Assembly: GCA_964642165.1 (NCBI GenBank)
Contig: CAZXOC010000356.1
Location: 1-6,737 of the forward strand
Reading direction: 5' to 3'
Source of the DNA: CAYRVX01 sp964642165
Lineage (GTDB): Bacteria; Planctomycetota; Phycisphaerae; SM23-33
Length of the DNA stretch: 6,737 nucleotides
Shown in pieces: positions 1 to 6,035 of the stretch; the stretch's first letter is position 1, and every line of letters begins with the position of its first letter. A program made the translations under genes and the position numbers. The notes under the pieces are model-generated. The model was not told the origin of the DNA and did not search any database. It saw only the letters and a list, made by a program, of their open reading frames with translations.

Positions 1-184
1 CCGACTGCACCATCGCCTCGATCATCAGCACCCCCGGCAGCACCGGGAAGGCCGGGAAGTGGTCGGCCAGGTACTCCTCCGCCAGCGAGAGGGCCTTGGT
101 CGTCACGATCCGCCCGCCACGCGTCCCGTCGGGGCGCCGCTCGGGCTCGATCGACTGGATCCTGTCCACCAGATGGAACTTCAT
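1..184 (-). CDS. fabZ: 3-hydroxyacyl-ACP dehydratase, FabZ-like (N-terminal part, runs off left edge)
   Basis: Translating the reverse strand from the ATG at 184-182 gives 61 complete codons with no stop before the window edge. The family is the hotdog-fold FabZ/FabA dehydratases, which remove water from 3-hydroxyacyl-ACP in the fatty acid elongation cycle in the cytoplasm. Residues 42-60 carry the active-site signature: HFPAFPVLPG followed by VLMIEAMVQ. The catalytic His42 and Glu56 are 14 residues apart, as in FabZ. The usual HFPG reads HFPA here. The start is a typical FabZ N-terminus (MKFHLVDRI), so the gene is cut only at its 3' end. A GGGA precedes the ATG by about 6 bases, a weak ribosome binding site. 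The gene is divergent from the MFS transporter. It could alternatively be a FabZ-like enzyme in a specialised acyl pathway, since Planctomycetes often have several copies; the missing C-terminal half and neighbours would decide. The gene symbol is given at family level. Confidence 0.85.
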   Translation of the reverse strand, partial: MKFHLVDRIQSIEPERRPDGTRGGRIVTTKALSLAEEYLADHFPAFPVLPGVLMIEAMVQS

Positions 185-272
185 CGCATCCCGCGCGCGT
201 GCGTGAACGCCGCCCGGCGTGCCGGGCCCCCACGCGTATGGCCAGCCGCGGCGCCCGCCGCAGAATTGCGGC

Positions 273-301
273 CTTGTAGTCGCTCCCGGGGGGTTATGCA
301 A
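273..301 (-). promoter_or_regulatory. Weak candidate sigma-70 promoter for the fabZ-like gene
   Basis: On the reverse strand a TTGCAT (301-296) is followed after 17 bases by TACAAG (278-273). Matches to the TTGACA/TATAAT consensus are 3/6 and 4/6. Transcription would begin near 266 and leave about an 80-base leader. In a GC-rich genome such AT-containing hexamers at correct spacing are suggestive only. Confidence 0.2.
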
Positions 302-346
302 GCCCTTTTTCGCCCCCGCGCGGCAAGGGGCACGGCGGGCGGCCGC

Positions 347-375
347 TTGTCGCCGGACGCCGCGCAGCGGACAAT
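347..375 (+). promoter_or_regulatory. Candidate sigma-70 promoter for the MFS transporter
   Basis: TTGTCG (347-352) and GACAAT (370-375) are separated by 17 bases; each matches 4/6 consensus positions. The predicted start of transcription near 382 would give a leader of about 60 bases before the ATG at 441. Hexamer quality is modest, so this is an inference from spacing and position. Confidence 0.3.
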
Positions 376-428
376 GCGGCGTCGCCCCCGGCGGACGGCG
401 CGGGCGCGCCCGCCGCCCGCGCGGCGGC

Positions 429-436
429 AAGGAAGG
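429..436 (+). promoter_or_regulatory. Ribosome binding site deciding the MFS start
   Basis: The purine run AAGGAAGG lies a few bases before the ATG at 441; its AAGGA core is 7 bases away. It supports that ATG over in-frame starts further upstream, whose extra sequence is Arg/Pro/Ala-rich and unlike a transporter N-terminus. Confidence 0.75.
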
Positions 437-440
437 CAGC

Positions 441-1724
441 ATGCTCTTTCGGTTCAGCCTCTACGGCTTCCTGAAGAACCAGCGGTACTTCGAGCCGTTC
501 CTGATCCTGGCGTTCCTGGAGAAGGGCCTGAGCTTCACGCAGATCGGCCTGCTGATCGGCTTCCGCGAGATCTGCGTGAACGTGATGGAGGTGCCGACCG
601 GTGCGATCGCGGACGTCCTCGGCCGGCGGCGGTGCATGGTCCTCTCCTTCCTGGCCTACATGGTCTCGTTCGCGATCTTCGGGCTTGCCCGCCCGCTGTG
701 GCTGCTGTTCGTCGCGATGCTCTTCTTCAGCGTCGGCGAGGCGTTCCGCACGGGCACGCACAAGGCGATCATCTTCGACTGGCTTGCCGGCCAGGGGCGT
801 TCCGACGAGAAGACCAAGGTCTACGGCTTCACGCGCTCGTGGAGCAAGCTCGGCTCGGCGCTGAACGCGCTGGTCGCCGCGGCGCTGGTGTTCGCCACGA
901 AGCGGTACGCGGCGATCTTCCTGTTCAGCCTCGTCCCGTACGGGCTGAACATCCTCAACTTCCTGACCTACCCCCGCGAGCTGGACGGCCCGAAGGCCGA
1001 CAGCCCCTCGATCCGCGGCGTGGTGCGCGTGCTGCTGGCGTCGTTCCGCGACAGCATCCGCCGCCGCCCGCTGCGCCGCCTGCTGGCCGAGGCGATGGGC
1101 TTCGACGGGGCCTTCAAGATCGTCAAGGACTACCTCCAGCCCGTGCTGCAGAGCTACGCGACGATCGCCGCCGTCGCGCTGCCCCTGCTGGCTGGATGGG
1201 AAGAGCACCGCCAGATCGCCGTCTTCGTCGCCGTCGTGTACTTCCTGCTGCACGTGCTGAGCAGCGTGGCGAGCCGCCGGGCCGATGCCTTCCGCCGCTG
1301 GGCCGGCGACGAGGCCCGCGCCGCACGCCGCCTCTGGTGGGTGGACCTGGGCGTCTTCGCCGTCCTGGCGGGAGCGGTGGTCTTCGGCCTGCCGCCGGCG
1401 GCGATCCTGGCGTTCGTGGCCCTGCACGTGATCCAGAACTTCTGGCGCCCGATCCTCATCAGCCGCTTCGCCGCCTACGCCGATGCCGACAAGATGGCCA
1501 CCGTCCTGAGCATCGAGTCGCAGGGCCGGTCGCTGTTCGCCGCGGCGCTGGCGCCGCTGCTGGGGTACGCCGTCGATGCGATGCGCGGCCTCCCCGCCCC
1601 GGTGGGCACGGGCAACCTGGCCTTCCTGCCGGTGGGGGCGGTCGGCCTGGCCATCGCCCTGGTCATGCTGGCCAGCGGTCGGACCGCCGCCCCGGCCGCG
1701 ACCGCCCCGGAGGAAACGCCGTAG
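441..1724 (+). CDS. Major facilitator superfamily (MFS) transporter
   Basis: This encodes a 427-residue polytopic inner-membrane protein, a normal length for a 12-helix MFS secondary transporter. Between helices 2 and 3 sits the family's motif A in the form GAIADVLGRRR (residues 54-64), including the expected Asp and the Gly-Arg-Arg turn. Hydrophobic helices are visible at about 19-28, 33-53, 66-83, 86-102, 139-153, 157-175, 238-252, 258-276, 302-317, 319-332, 364-380 and 395-412. A charged cytoplasmic linker, roughly 176-235, separates the two halves, as is typical. RTGTHKAIIFDWL (103-115) resembles a subgroup of bacterial MFS proteins of undefined substrate, so no ligand can be named. The start is chosen by the AAGGAAGG just upstream. 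The C-terminus is a short Ala/Pro/Thr tail. The gene stands alone: fabZ-like diverges upstream and the phosphoesterase gene converges 19 bases downstream. Confidence 0.88.
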   Translation: MLFRFSLYGFLKNQRYFEPFLILAFLEKGLSFTQIGLLIGFREICVNVMEVPTGAIADVLGRRRCMVLSFLAYMVSFAIFGLARPLWLLFVAMLFFSVGEAFRTGTHKAIIFDWLAGQGRSDEKTKVYGFTRSWSKLGSALNALVAAALVFATKRYAAIFLFSLVPYGLNILNFLTYPRELDGPKADSPSIRGVVRVLLASFRDSIRRRPLRRLLAEAMGFDGAFKIVKDYLQPVLQSYATIAAVALPLLAGWEEHRQIAVFVAVVYFLLHVLSSVASRRADAFRRWAGDEARAARRLWWVDLGVFAVLAGAVVFGLPPAAILAFVALHVIQNFWRPILISRFAAYADADKMATVLSIESQGRSLFAAALAPLLGYAVDAMRGLPAPVGTGNLAFLPVGAVGLAIALVMLASGRTAAPAATAPEETP

Positions 1725-1743
1725 GCACGAGCGGGCCCGAGGC

Positions 1744-3420
1744 TCAGGACCTCGGCCTTCGCCTTCGCCGAAGGCCCGCGGCCGCACCGAGCAGGAGCAG
1801 CAGGCCCGCCGCCGGCTCGGGCACGGGCTTTTCGCCGGCGGACCAGTCGCCCCTGCCCAGGCCACAGTGCCGCTTGAGGGCGACGTAATCGAAGGCGTCC
1901 ACGTCGCCGTCCGCGTCGAAGTCGCCCATGGCCCAGGTCGTCCCGGTCGTGCCGAAGTTCCGCCTCAGGGCGAGGAAGTCCCGCAGGTCCACGTCGCCGT
2001 CGACGTCGGCGTCGCCGGCCACCGTCACCTGCGGCGGCGCGTCGCGGCGAAACAGGGAGAACGCGTCGTACACGTCCCCGTCGGTCTGCATGGTGCGGAA
2101 GGCCGCCTCCCACTGCCCGTCGCCCCGCGGCGCGATCTCGATGTCGAGGAAGCTCCGCTCGGCCGTGCCCGCCCAGTCGTAGAAGTACGTGCTGTAGAAC
2201 GGCGCCGCGTCGTTGCCCAGGATGTCCATCCACGACTCCCACCCGGACACGGCGAAGCGGGCGCCCTGGCCGGAGTTGCCCTGCACCAGCCAGTGGAGGT
2301 TGGCCGGGTCGCCCGGGTCCATCGCCGCCTCGAAACCCTCGGGGCCGGTCAGGCAGTGCTCGACGGTGTGGTCGTGGGAGGACAGCACGGCGTCCACGCC
2401 GTAGTGCCGGAAGACCTCGTCCAGCACGCGCAGCTCGTGGCCCCGCTGCTGGTCGGTCATGGCGTTGGGCGTGCCGTGGGCGCCGCGGCTGTAGGGGCTG
2501 GGGTGCATCAGCACGAACGTGAAGGCGCTGCGGTGCGCCGCCCGGCGAAGGCGGTCGATCATCCAGCGGTACTGCTCGCTGCCCGGCTGCCAGTCGGGCG
2601 TGCTGCCGTCCGGCATCAGGTCGTTGTTGTCCCAGGCGTCGGCCGACGTGTTGTTGGTGTCGAGCACGATGAACGTCGCGCAGCCGTACTCGAGCGCGTA
2701 GTACCGCTCTCGCCAGTGCGGGTTCGTCGAGCCGTTCGGCGGGTGGGACACCAGCGCCCGGTAGCTGGCCATCCCCGTGTCCAGCCCGCCCTGGTAGGTG
2801 CCGTCGTAGATCTCGTGGTTGCCGACGACCGTGTGGTAGGGCACGCGGCTGCCCAGGTCGCTGCCCGGGTCGAGCGGGTCGGTTGCGGTGACCACGCGGC
2901 GGTACAGGTCGCCCCAGTCGAGGCGGTCCCCCGTCGTGACCATGTCACCCAGCTCGAAGAGCAGGTCGGGCTCCTGCCCGCCCGCCCGCTCCAGCACGGC
3001 GCGGTGCTGGGCGATGACGAAGGCGTTGTCCGTCCGCCCGTCGCCGAGGACCCCCAGGCGGAAGCCGCTGGCTCGGCGGACGGCCGTCCGGAGACTGTAC
3101 CGGCCGCTCACGAAGGGCCCGCTGCTCACGCGGTAGTCGTACGCCATCTCCGGCGCCAGGCCCGTCAGCCGCACCTCGTGCAGGTACTTGCCCATGGACG
3201 GCACGTAGTCGTTGGAGGCCGCGGCGGAGCGATCGAGCCCGTCGCGCCCGAACTCGATCCGGCTGTCGGGCTGGCTCTCGTCCGTCCACCACAGCACCGT
3301 CATGCCGTCGCCGCGCGGGTCCTGAAGGTACGGCTCGATGTAGACGCCCGCCGCGGCCGGGACCGCCGCAACGGAAATCCAGAGCAGGACCCTGAGCGAA
3401 ATGGACCCATGGCTCGGCAC
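1744..3420 (-). CDS. Exported metallophosphoesterase with PAP-like N-domain, dockerin-like repeats and PEP-CTERM tail
   Basis: The product has 558 residues and starts at a GTG. Residues 1-24 are a signal peptide: an Arg before a hydrophobic stretch, then cleavage probably after AAA (22-24). Residues about 26-113 resemble the fibronectin-III-like N-domain of purple acid phosphatases (YIEPYLQ, TVLWWTDE, and HEVRLTGL with YDYRV). The calcineurin-like phosphoesterase core follows with its metal-binding motifs in order: LGDGR (Asp127), LGDM (Asp159), GNHE (201-203), MHPSP (His306) and SSHDH (His349, His351). Motif I lacks the usual DxH histidine and motif II lacks the PAP tyrosine, so metal choice and substrate are open. 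Two Asp-rich loops at about 470-481 and 500-511 form a dockerin-like calcium-binding pair. The end is a PEP-CTERM signal: VPEP (533-536), a hydrophobic helix, then an Arg cluster. Such tails are processed by exosortase, so the protein is probably exported to the envelope or surface. It likely hydrolyses an extracytoplasmic phosphoester. No partner gene is adjacent. Confidence 0.87.
   Translation of the reverse strand: MPSHGSISLRVLLWISVAAVPAAAGVYIEPYLQDPRGDGMTVLWWTDESQPDSRIEFGRDGLDRSAAASNDYVPSMGKYLHEVRLTGLAPEMAYDYRVSSGPFVSGRYSLRTAVRRASGFRLGVLGDGRTDNAFVIAQHRAVLERAGGQEPDLLFELGDMVTTGDRLDWGDLYRRVVTATDPLDPGSDLGSRVPYHTVVGNHEIYDGTYQGGLDTGMASYRALVSHPPNGSTNPHWRERYYALEYGCATFIVLDTNNTSADAWDNNDLMPDGSTPDWQPGSEQYRWMIDRLRRAAHRSAFTFVLMHPSPYSRGAHGTPNAMTDQQRGHELRVLDEVFRHYGVDAVLSSHDHTVEHCLTGPEGFEAAMDPGDPANLHWLVQGNSGQGARFAVSGWESWMDILGNDAAPFYSTYFYDWAGTAERSFLDIEIAPRGDGQWEAAFRTMQTDGDVYDAFSLFRRDAPPQVTVAGDADVDGDVDLRDFLALRRNFGTTGTTWAMGDFDADGDVDAFDYVALKRHCGLGRGDWSAGEKPVPEPAAGLLLLLGAAAGLRRRRRPRS
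1754..1776. terminator. Possible bidirectional transcription terminator hairpin at the convergent gene ends
   Basis: A perfect 8-base inverted repeat, GGCCTTCG at 1754-1761 and CGAAGGCC at 1769-1776, encloses a 7-base loop. A second smaller one (CCGAGG 1737-1742 / CCTCGG 1750-1755) overlaps its left side. The hairpin lies 30 bases past the MFS stop and inside the last codons of the converging phosphoesterase gene, where it encodes part of the C-terminal Arg cluster. No T-tract follows on either strand, so it is not a textbook intrinsic terminator; the position between convergent genes is the main support. Confidence 0.4.
1861..2019 (-). repeat. Dockerin-like duplicated segment in the phosphoesterase gene
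   Basis: The protein repeats (residues 468-520) are two loops with the pattern D-x-D-x-D-G-D-V-D followed by a helix ending in Phe-Gly or Cys-Gly. They are offset by exactly 30 residues. At the DNA level a 15-base identical segment, GTCCACGTCGCCGTC, occurs at 1897-1911 and 1987-2001, 90 bases apart. This is consistent with an internal duplication, as in type I dockerins and the related Planctomycete repeats. Confidence 0.7.
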
Positions 3421-3427
3421 GCCACCA

Positions 3428-3432
3428 CCCTT
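3428..3432 (-). promoter_or_regulatory. Ribosome binding site for the phosphoesterase GTG start
   Basis: On the reverse strand AAGGG lies 7 bases before the GTG at 3420-3418, within AAGGGTGG. This and the signal peptide beginning directly after the GTG support the non-ATG start; no in-frame ATG lies nearby that would preserve the signal peptide. Confidence 0.55.
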
Positions 3433-3501
3433 GCCGGCTGCTGCCGGAGGTGCAGCCCGGCCTCGGAGCGCCCGCTGCCGAACCGCCGCTTCTCCGGCCG
3501 C

Positions 3502-3510
3502 ATTCTACCA
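3502..3510 (-). promoter_or_regulatory. Candidate extended -10 promoter for the phosphoesterase gene
   Basis: On the reverse strand TGGTAGAAT fits an extended -10 element (TG, one base, then TAGAAT, 5/6 to TATAAT). No good -35 hexamer lies 16-18 bases upstream, which an extended -10 promoter can tolerate. Transcription would start near 3495, giving a leader of about 75 bases before the GTG. Confidence 0.42.
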
Positions 3511-3593
3511 TGACATCACATCGAACCGAACGCAGAACCGCCCCGCACGGGCGCCCGCGGGCAGGGCGGCTCTCCGCGGAGCCAGATCGCACC

Positions 3594-3623
3594 TTGACAG
3601 GCCGCAGCGCCGGCGGGTAGCAT
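3594..3623 (+). promoter_or_regulatory. Sigma-70-type promoter for the SPOR-like membrane protein gene
   Basis: A perfect -35 box TTGACA (3594-3599) is followed after 18 bases by TAGCAT (3618-3623), 4/6 to the -10 consensus. Transcription would begin near 3630, leaving about 60 bases to the GTG at 3689. It is the strongest promoter match in the window and points at the gene directly downstream. Confidence 0.55.
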
Positions 3624-3688
3624 TTCTTGGTTTCCGGGCTGCTGGGAATCTGCCCCGGCCAGCACAGCCGGACAGAGGGAGCGCAGAG

Positions 3689-4444
3689 GTGACAAAGAAG
3701 AAGGACTCCGTTGCGCTGTTCGAGGTCATCCAGAAGGCCCGGCGCAGCGAGAGGAACATGGCCGTGCCGGAGTGGATGGGGCGCCAGGAGGGTGTGCCGG
3801 CGGCTGCCGCCGGCAGCGCGTCCCAGCCCGGCGCCGCCGAGGCCGCGCCCGTGGGAGGGGCGGTCGAGCGGACGTTTGCGATCATCGGCGACCGCCTGCG
3901 GATCTCGCTGAGCCACGCCGGCGGCGTGGTGGCGGCCGCCGTGGTGCTGCTCCTGGTGGGCGGCGGATTCGCCCTGGGCTGGTGGGGCGGGGCGAGCTGG
4001 TCGCGGGCGGCCGGTCCGGGCCCGCTGGCCGACAAGACCCCCCTCGGCAGGCACGTGGTGCGGGGCAAGGGTCGCGGGAAGGGCAAGGCGCCCGTCCCGC
4101 CGGCGGGCGACCAGAGGCAGAGCGGCAAGTACTACCTCGTGATCCAGTCGCTCGGCGGCGTGGCGCAGACGGACCTGACCGCTGCCGGGCAGATCGCCGC
4201 CTTCTGCAAGGCCCAGAGCGAGGGGGCCACCATCGCACGGTACACCGATCGCGCGGGCAGGCAGCGATACGTCGTCTGGTCGCTGAGGCCGTTCGACTCG
4301 GCCAACTCGAAGGACGCCCGGGACTACGCCCTGCTCATCGAGGAGCTGGGGCGCAAGTACATGCAAGCCGGCGGAAGGTACAACTTCCAGCAGCGCGTGC
4401 GGGCGGGGGCGAAGCTCGACCCGCTGCTGCTGCCGGCTCCCTGA
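3689..4444 (+). CDS. Single-pass membrane protein with possible SPOR-like C-terminal domain
   Basis: The gene encodes 251 residues from a GTG start chosen because AGAGGGAG lies 7 bases upstream. Residues 2-30 are a charged segment (KKKDS, then ALFEVIQKARR and VPEWM) of the kind I associate with planctomycete membrane proteins; that association is from memory. An Ala/Gly/Pro-rich linker follows, then one membrane helix at about 77-101. A Gly/Lys-rich basic linker (about 123-137) leads to a compact domain, residues 147-225. In it YYLVIQSL, an A-rich helix (AAGQIAAFCKAQ), RYVVWSLRPF and a helix (DYALLIEELGRKY) give a strand-helix-strand-helix order. That resembles SPOR domains, which bind denuded peptidoglycan at division sites, but similarity is loose and some usual residues are absent. 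The orientation would place the domain outside the cytoplasm. Function is unproven; confidence in the gene is high and in the SPOR reading low to moderate. Confidence 0.8.
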   Translation: MTKKKDSVALFEVIQKARRSERNMAVPEWMGRQEGVPAAAAGSASQPGAAEAAPVGGAVERTFAIIGDRLRISLSHAGGVVAAAVVLLLVGGGFALGWWGGASWSRAAGPGPLADKTPLGRHVVRGKGRGKGKAPVPPAGDQRQSGKYYLVIQSLGGVAQTDLTAAGQIAAFCKAQSEGATIARYTDRAGRQRYVVWSLRPFDSANSKDARDYALLIEELGRKYMQAGGRYNFQQRVRAGAKLDPLLLPAP

Positions 4445-4573
4445 TCGCGCCGTCGGCGCCCGGGCGAACGGGAACCCCAACCGGCAGGGCGGCCGCCGCG
4501 CTGCCGATGCCGGCACAGAGAACGTCGAGAGTGGACGCCCCCGCGGGGCGGAAGATTCACGGAGCTGCTATCC

Positions 4574-4840
4574 ATGACGCTGGACCGATCGCTGAAGATC
4601 CACGGCGGCCTGATCCGCACGCGCAGCGTGCTGACCCGCGCCGAACGCATCGAACGCCTCATCGATGAAGGCAAGTTCGACCCCGAGGAAGACAGTCCCT
4701 TCGCCCTGCCGAAGGTCCGGGTGCGGCACTCCAAGGCCGGCACGAAGACCAAGAAGGAAGAGAAGCCCGCCGAGATGGCGGAAGCCGAGGGCGCCGAGGC
4801 CGCCGAGGGCGCCGCTGAGGCCCCGGCCGCGGAGAACTGA
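4574..4840 (+). CDS. Small basic protein conserved in Planctomycetes/Verrucomicrobia/Chlamydiae, with acidic tail
   Basis: This 88-residue protein matches, from memory, the short basic family found across the PVC bacteria (resembling TIGR04137). The match covers residues 1-52: MTLDRSLK, a Gly-Gly, LIRTRSVLTRAERIERL, then a Pro-Lys-Val-Arg-Val stretch (PKVRV at 46-50). The family's role is not settled; its size and charge suggest binding of RNA or ribosomes, which is inference. From about residue 62 the chain becomes Ala/Glu-rich (nine Glu in the last 27), an extension beyond the short family form. The ATG has GGAG 9 bases upstream. The gene follows the SPOR-like gene by 129 bases and precedes the aminotransferase by 70 bases on the same strand, so cotranscription with the latter is plausible. 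Base composition matches its neighbours. Confidence 0.85.
   Translation: MTLDRSLKIHGGLIRTRSVLTRAERIERLIDEGKFDPEEDSPFALPKVRVRHSKAGTKTKKEEKPAEMAEAEGAEAAEGAAEAPAAEN
4784..4822 (+). repeat. Short tandem repeat encoding the acidic tail of the small basic protein
   Basis: The 18-base unit GCCGAGGGCGCCGAGGCC at 4784-4801 is followed directly by a 21-base variant at 4802-4822 that shares its first 13 bases and has three extra bases. It encodes Ala-Glu-Gly-Ala-Glu-Ala and then a near copy. The arrangement suggests growth of the tail by replication slippage. Confidence 0.6.
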
Positions 4841-4910
4841 ACCCGCGCTCGCTGCCGACGGCTCGTCCCTGACGCCCGGGGCCGCCGCGGCACCATGCAG
4901 GACCCCAGCC

Positions 4911-6035
4911 ATGCCCAAAGACTGCTGCGCCATCGCCGAACGGATGAGCCTGCTCGACGCCTCCGGCATCCGGAAGGCCTTCGACCTCGCCGCCCGGTTG
5001 ACCGACCCGATCAACCTCTCGATCGGGCAGCCCGACTACGACGTGCCCGACGTCGTCAAGGACGCCGCCATCCGGGCCATCCGCGACGGCCAAAACAAGT
5101 ACACCCAGACCCAGGGCCTGCCGGACCTGCGCCGGGCCGTCGCCGCCCACGCCCGGGCGGAGTTCGGCTGGGACGACGACCGCCTGTACCTGATCACCTC
5201 CGGCGTCAGCGGGGCGCTCGTGCTGGCGATGCTCGTCCTGGTGGACCCCGGCGACGAGGTCATCTTCTGCGACCCCTACTTCGTGATGTACGCCCACCTG
5301 GCGAACCTCGTCGGGGGCAAGCCCGTGCCCGTGGACACCTACCCCGACTTCCGACCGGACGCCAACCGCATCGCCGACGCCATCACCGACCGCACGCGAA
5401 TGATCCTGATCAATTCGCCCTGCAACCCCACCGGGGCCGTCTACTCCGAGCAGGAGCTGCGCGACGTCGCCGACCTGGCCCGAAGGCACGACCTGCTGGT
5501 CGTCTCCGACGAGATCTACAACCACTTCTGCTACCCCGACGAGGGCGACCGCGGCTTCGTCTCCATGGCGTCCGTCTACGACAACACGCTGCTGCTTCGC
5601 GGCTTCTCCAAGAGTTACGCCATGACGGGCTGGCGGATGGGCTGGTGCACCGGCCCGCGCCCGATCGTCGAGAAGATGACCATGCTCCAGCAGTACAGCT
5701 TCGTCTGCGCCCCGTCGATCGCCCAGGTCGGCGCGGTGGCGGCCCTGGAGGTGGACGTCTCCGACCACATCGCCGACTACCGCCGCAAGCGCGACATGGT
5801 CCACGAGGCGCTGGCCGAGCCGTTCGGCCTGGTCAAGCCCGCCGGGGCGTTCTACGCCTTCGTGCCCGCCCCGGGCGGCGACGCGACGGCCTTCGTCGAG
5901 AAGGCCATCGCCCACAACGTCCTGATCATCCCCGGCAGCGTGTTCAGCTCCGCCGACACGCACTTCCGCATGTGCTACACCACCAGCGACGAGAAGCTCG
6001 CCGCCGGCCTCGAGATCCTCCGCTCGCTGGCGTAG
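4911..6035 (+). CDS. PLP-dependent class I aminotransferase
   Basis: The 374-residue product is a fold-type I aminotransferase of the aspartate aminotransferase superfamily, a cytoplasmic enzyme moving amino groups between amino acids and 2-oxo acids. Key residues are visible. The cofactor lysine is Lys234 in GFSKSYAMTGWRMGW. NSPCNPTG (168-175) gives the conserved Asn172. VVSDEIY (197-203) gives Asp200, which contacts the pyridine nitrogen, and Tyr203. HFRMCY (351-356) carries Arg353, the expected substrate-carboxylate ligand. NLSIGQPDYDVP (35-46) and KYTQTQGL (63-70) are the family N-terminal segments. Length is slightly short of the usual 390-400. The ATG at 4911 has AGGA 8 bases upstream; a second in-frame ATG at 4944 would remove eleven residues including Cys5-Cys6. 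Substrate cannot be read from sequence. It follows the small basic protein gene closely and is probably cotranscribed with it. Confidence 0.92.
   Translation: MPKDCCAIAERMSLLDASGIRKAFDLAARLTDPINLSIGQPDYDVPDVVKDAAIRAIRDGQNKYTQTQGLPDLRRAVAAHARAEFGWDDDRLYLITSGVSGALVLAMLVLVDPGDEVIFCDPYFVMYAHLANLVGGKPVPVDTYPDFRPDANRIADAITDRTRMILINSPCNPTGAVYSEQELRDVADLARRHDLLVVSDEIYNHFCYPDEGDRGFVSMASVYDNTLLLRGFSKSYAMTGWRMGWCTGPRPIVEKMTMLQQYSFVCAPSIAQVGAVAALEVDVSDHIADYRRKRDMVHEALAEPFGLVKPAGAFYAFVPAPGGDATAFVEKAIAHNVLIIPGSVFSSADTHFRMCYTTSDEKLAAGLEILRSLA

Larger units (their letters stand above)
185..440. other. Divergent intergenic region between fabZ-like gene and MFS transporter
   Basis: This 256-base stretch separates two divergent starts. 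No coding sequence with a family signature is seen on either strand. It holds a short GC-rich inverted repeat (GCCCGG, loop CGTG, CCGGGC) at 212-227, and weak sigma-70-like promoter candidates facing both ways, listed separately. Runs of GC-only sequence at 340-430 make chance open frames inevitable, so the long frame that extends upstream of the MFS start is not taken as coding. Confidence 0.6.
3421..3688. other. Divergent intergenic region between phosphoesterase and SPOR-like gene
   Basis: This 268-base stretch separates the starts of two divergent genes. It is locally richer in A and T around 3501-3535 and 3590-3630, which is where candidate promoters for each strand lie. No protein family signature or RNA gene is seen in it. 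An open plus-strand frame reaches back from the downstream gene, but its sequence has no recognisable content. Confidence 0.6.

Noticed and set aside
219..440. Upstream extension of the MFS frame to an ATG at 219
   Set aside because: The added 74 residues are Arg/Pro/Ala-rich with no membrane or signal character, while the ATG at 441 has a good AAGGAAGG site and starts directly with a transporter-like N-terminus.
294..1865. A 523-residue open frame on the minus strand across the MFS gene
   Set aside because: Its product is hydrophilic, Arg/Gln/Glu-rich and mirrors the transporter in reverse; it has no domain signature.
59..1888. A 609-residue plus-strand open frame starting before the MFS gene
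   Set aside because: It overlaps the MFS transporter in another frame and runs across the fabZ-like gene and the convergent junction. It is Arg/Pro/Ala-rich and has no recognisable segment.
1576..3513. A 645-residue open frame on the plus strand across the phosphoesterase gene
   Set aside because: It lies antisense to a gene with full catalytic motifs, signal peptide and sorting tail. Its product is a low-complexity Val/Arg/His-rich chain with no family motif. Long antisense frames are expected at about 70% GC.
4447..4459. GCGCC-GTC-GGCGC hairpin just after the SPOR-like gene
   Set aside because: A 5-base stem with a 3-base loop and no T-run is common by chance in such GC-rich DNA, so it is not called as a terminator.
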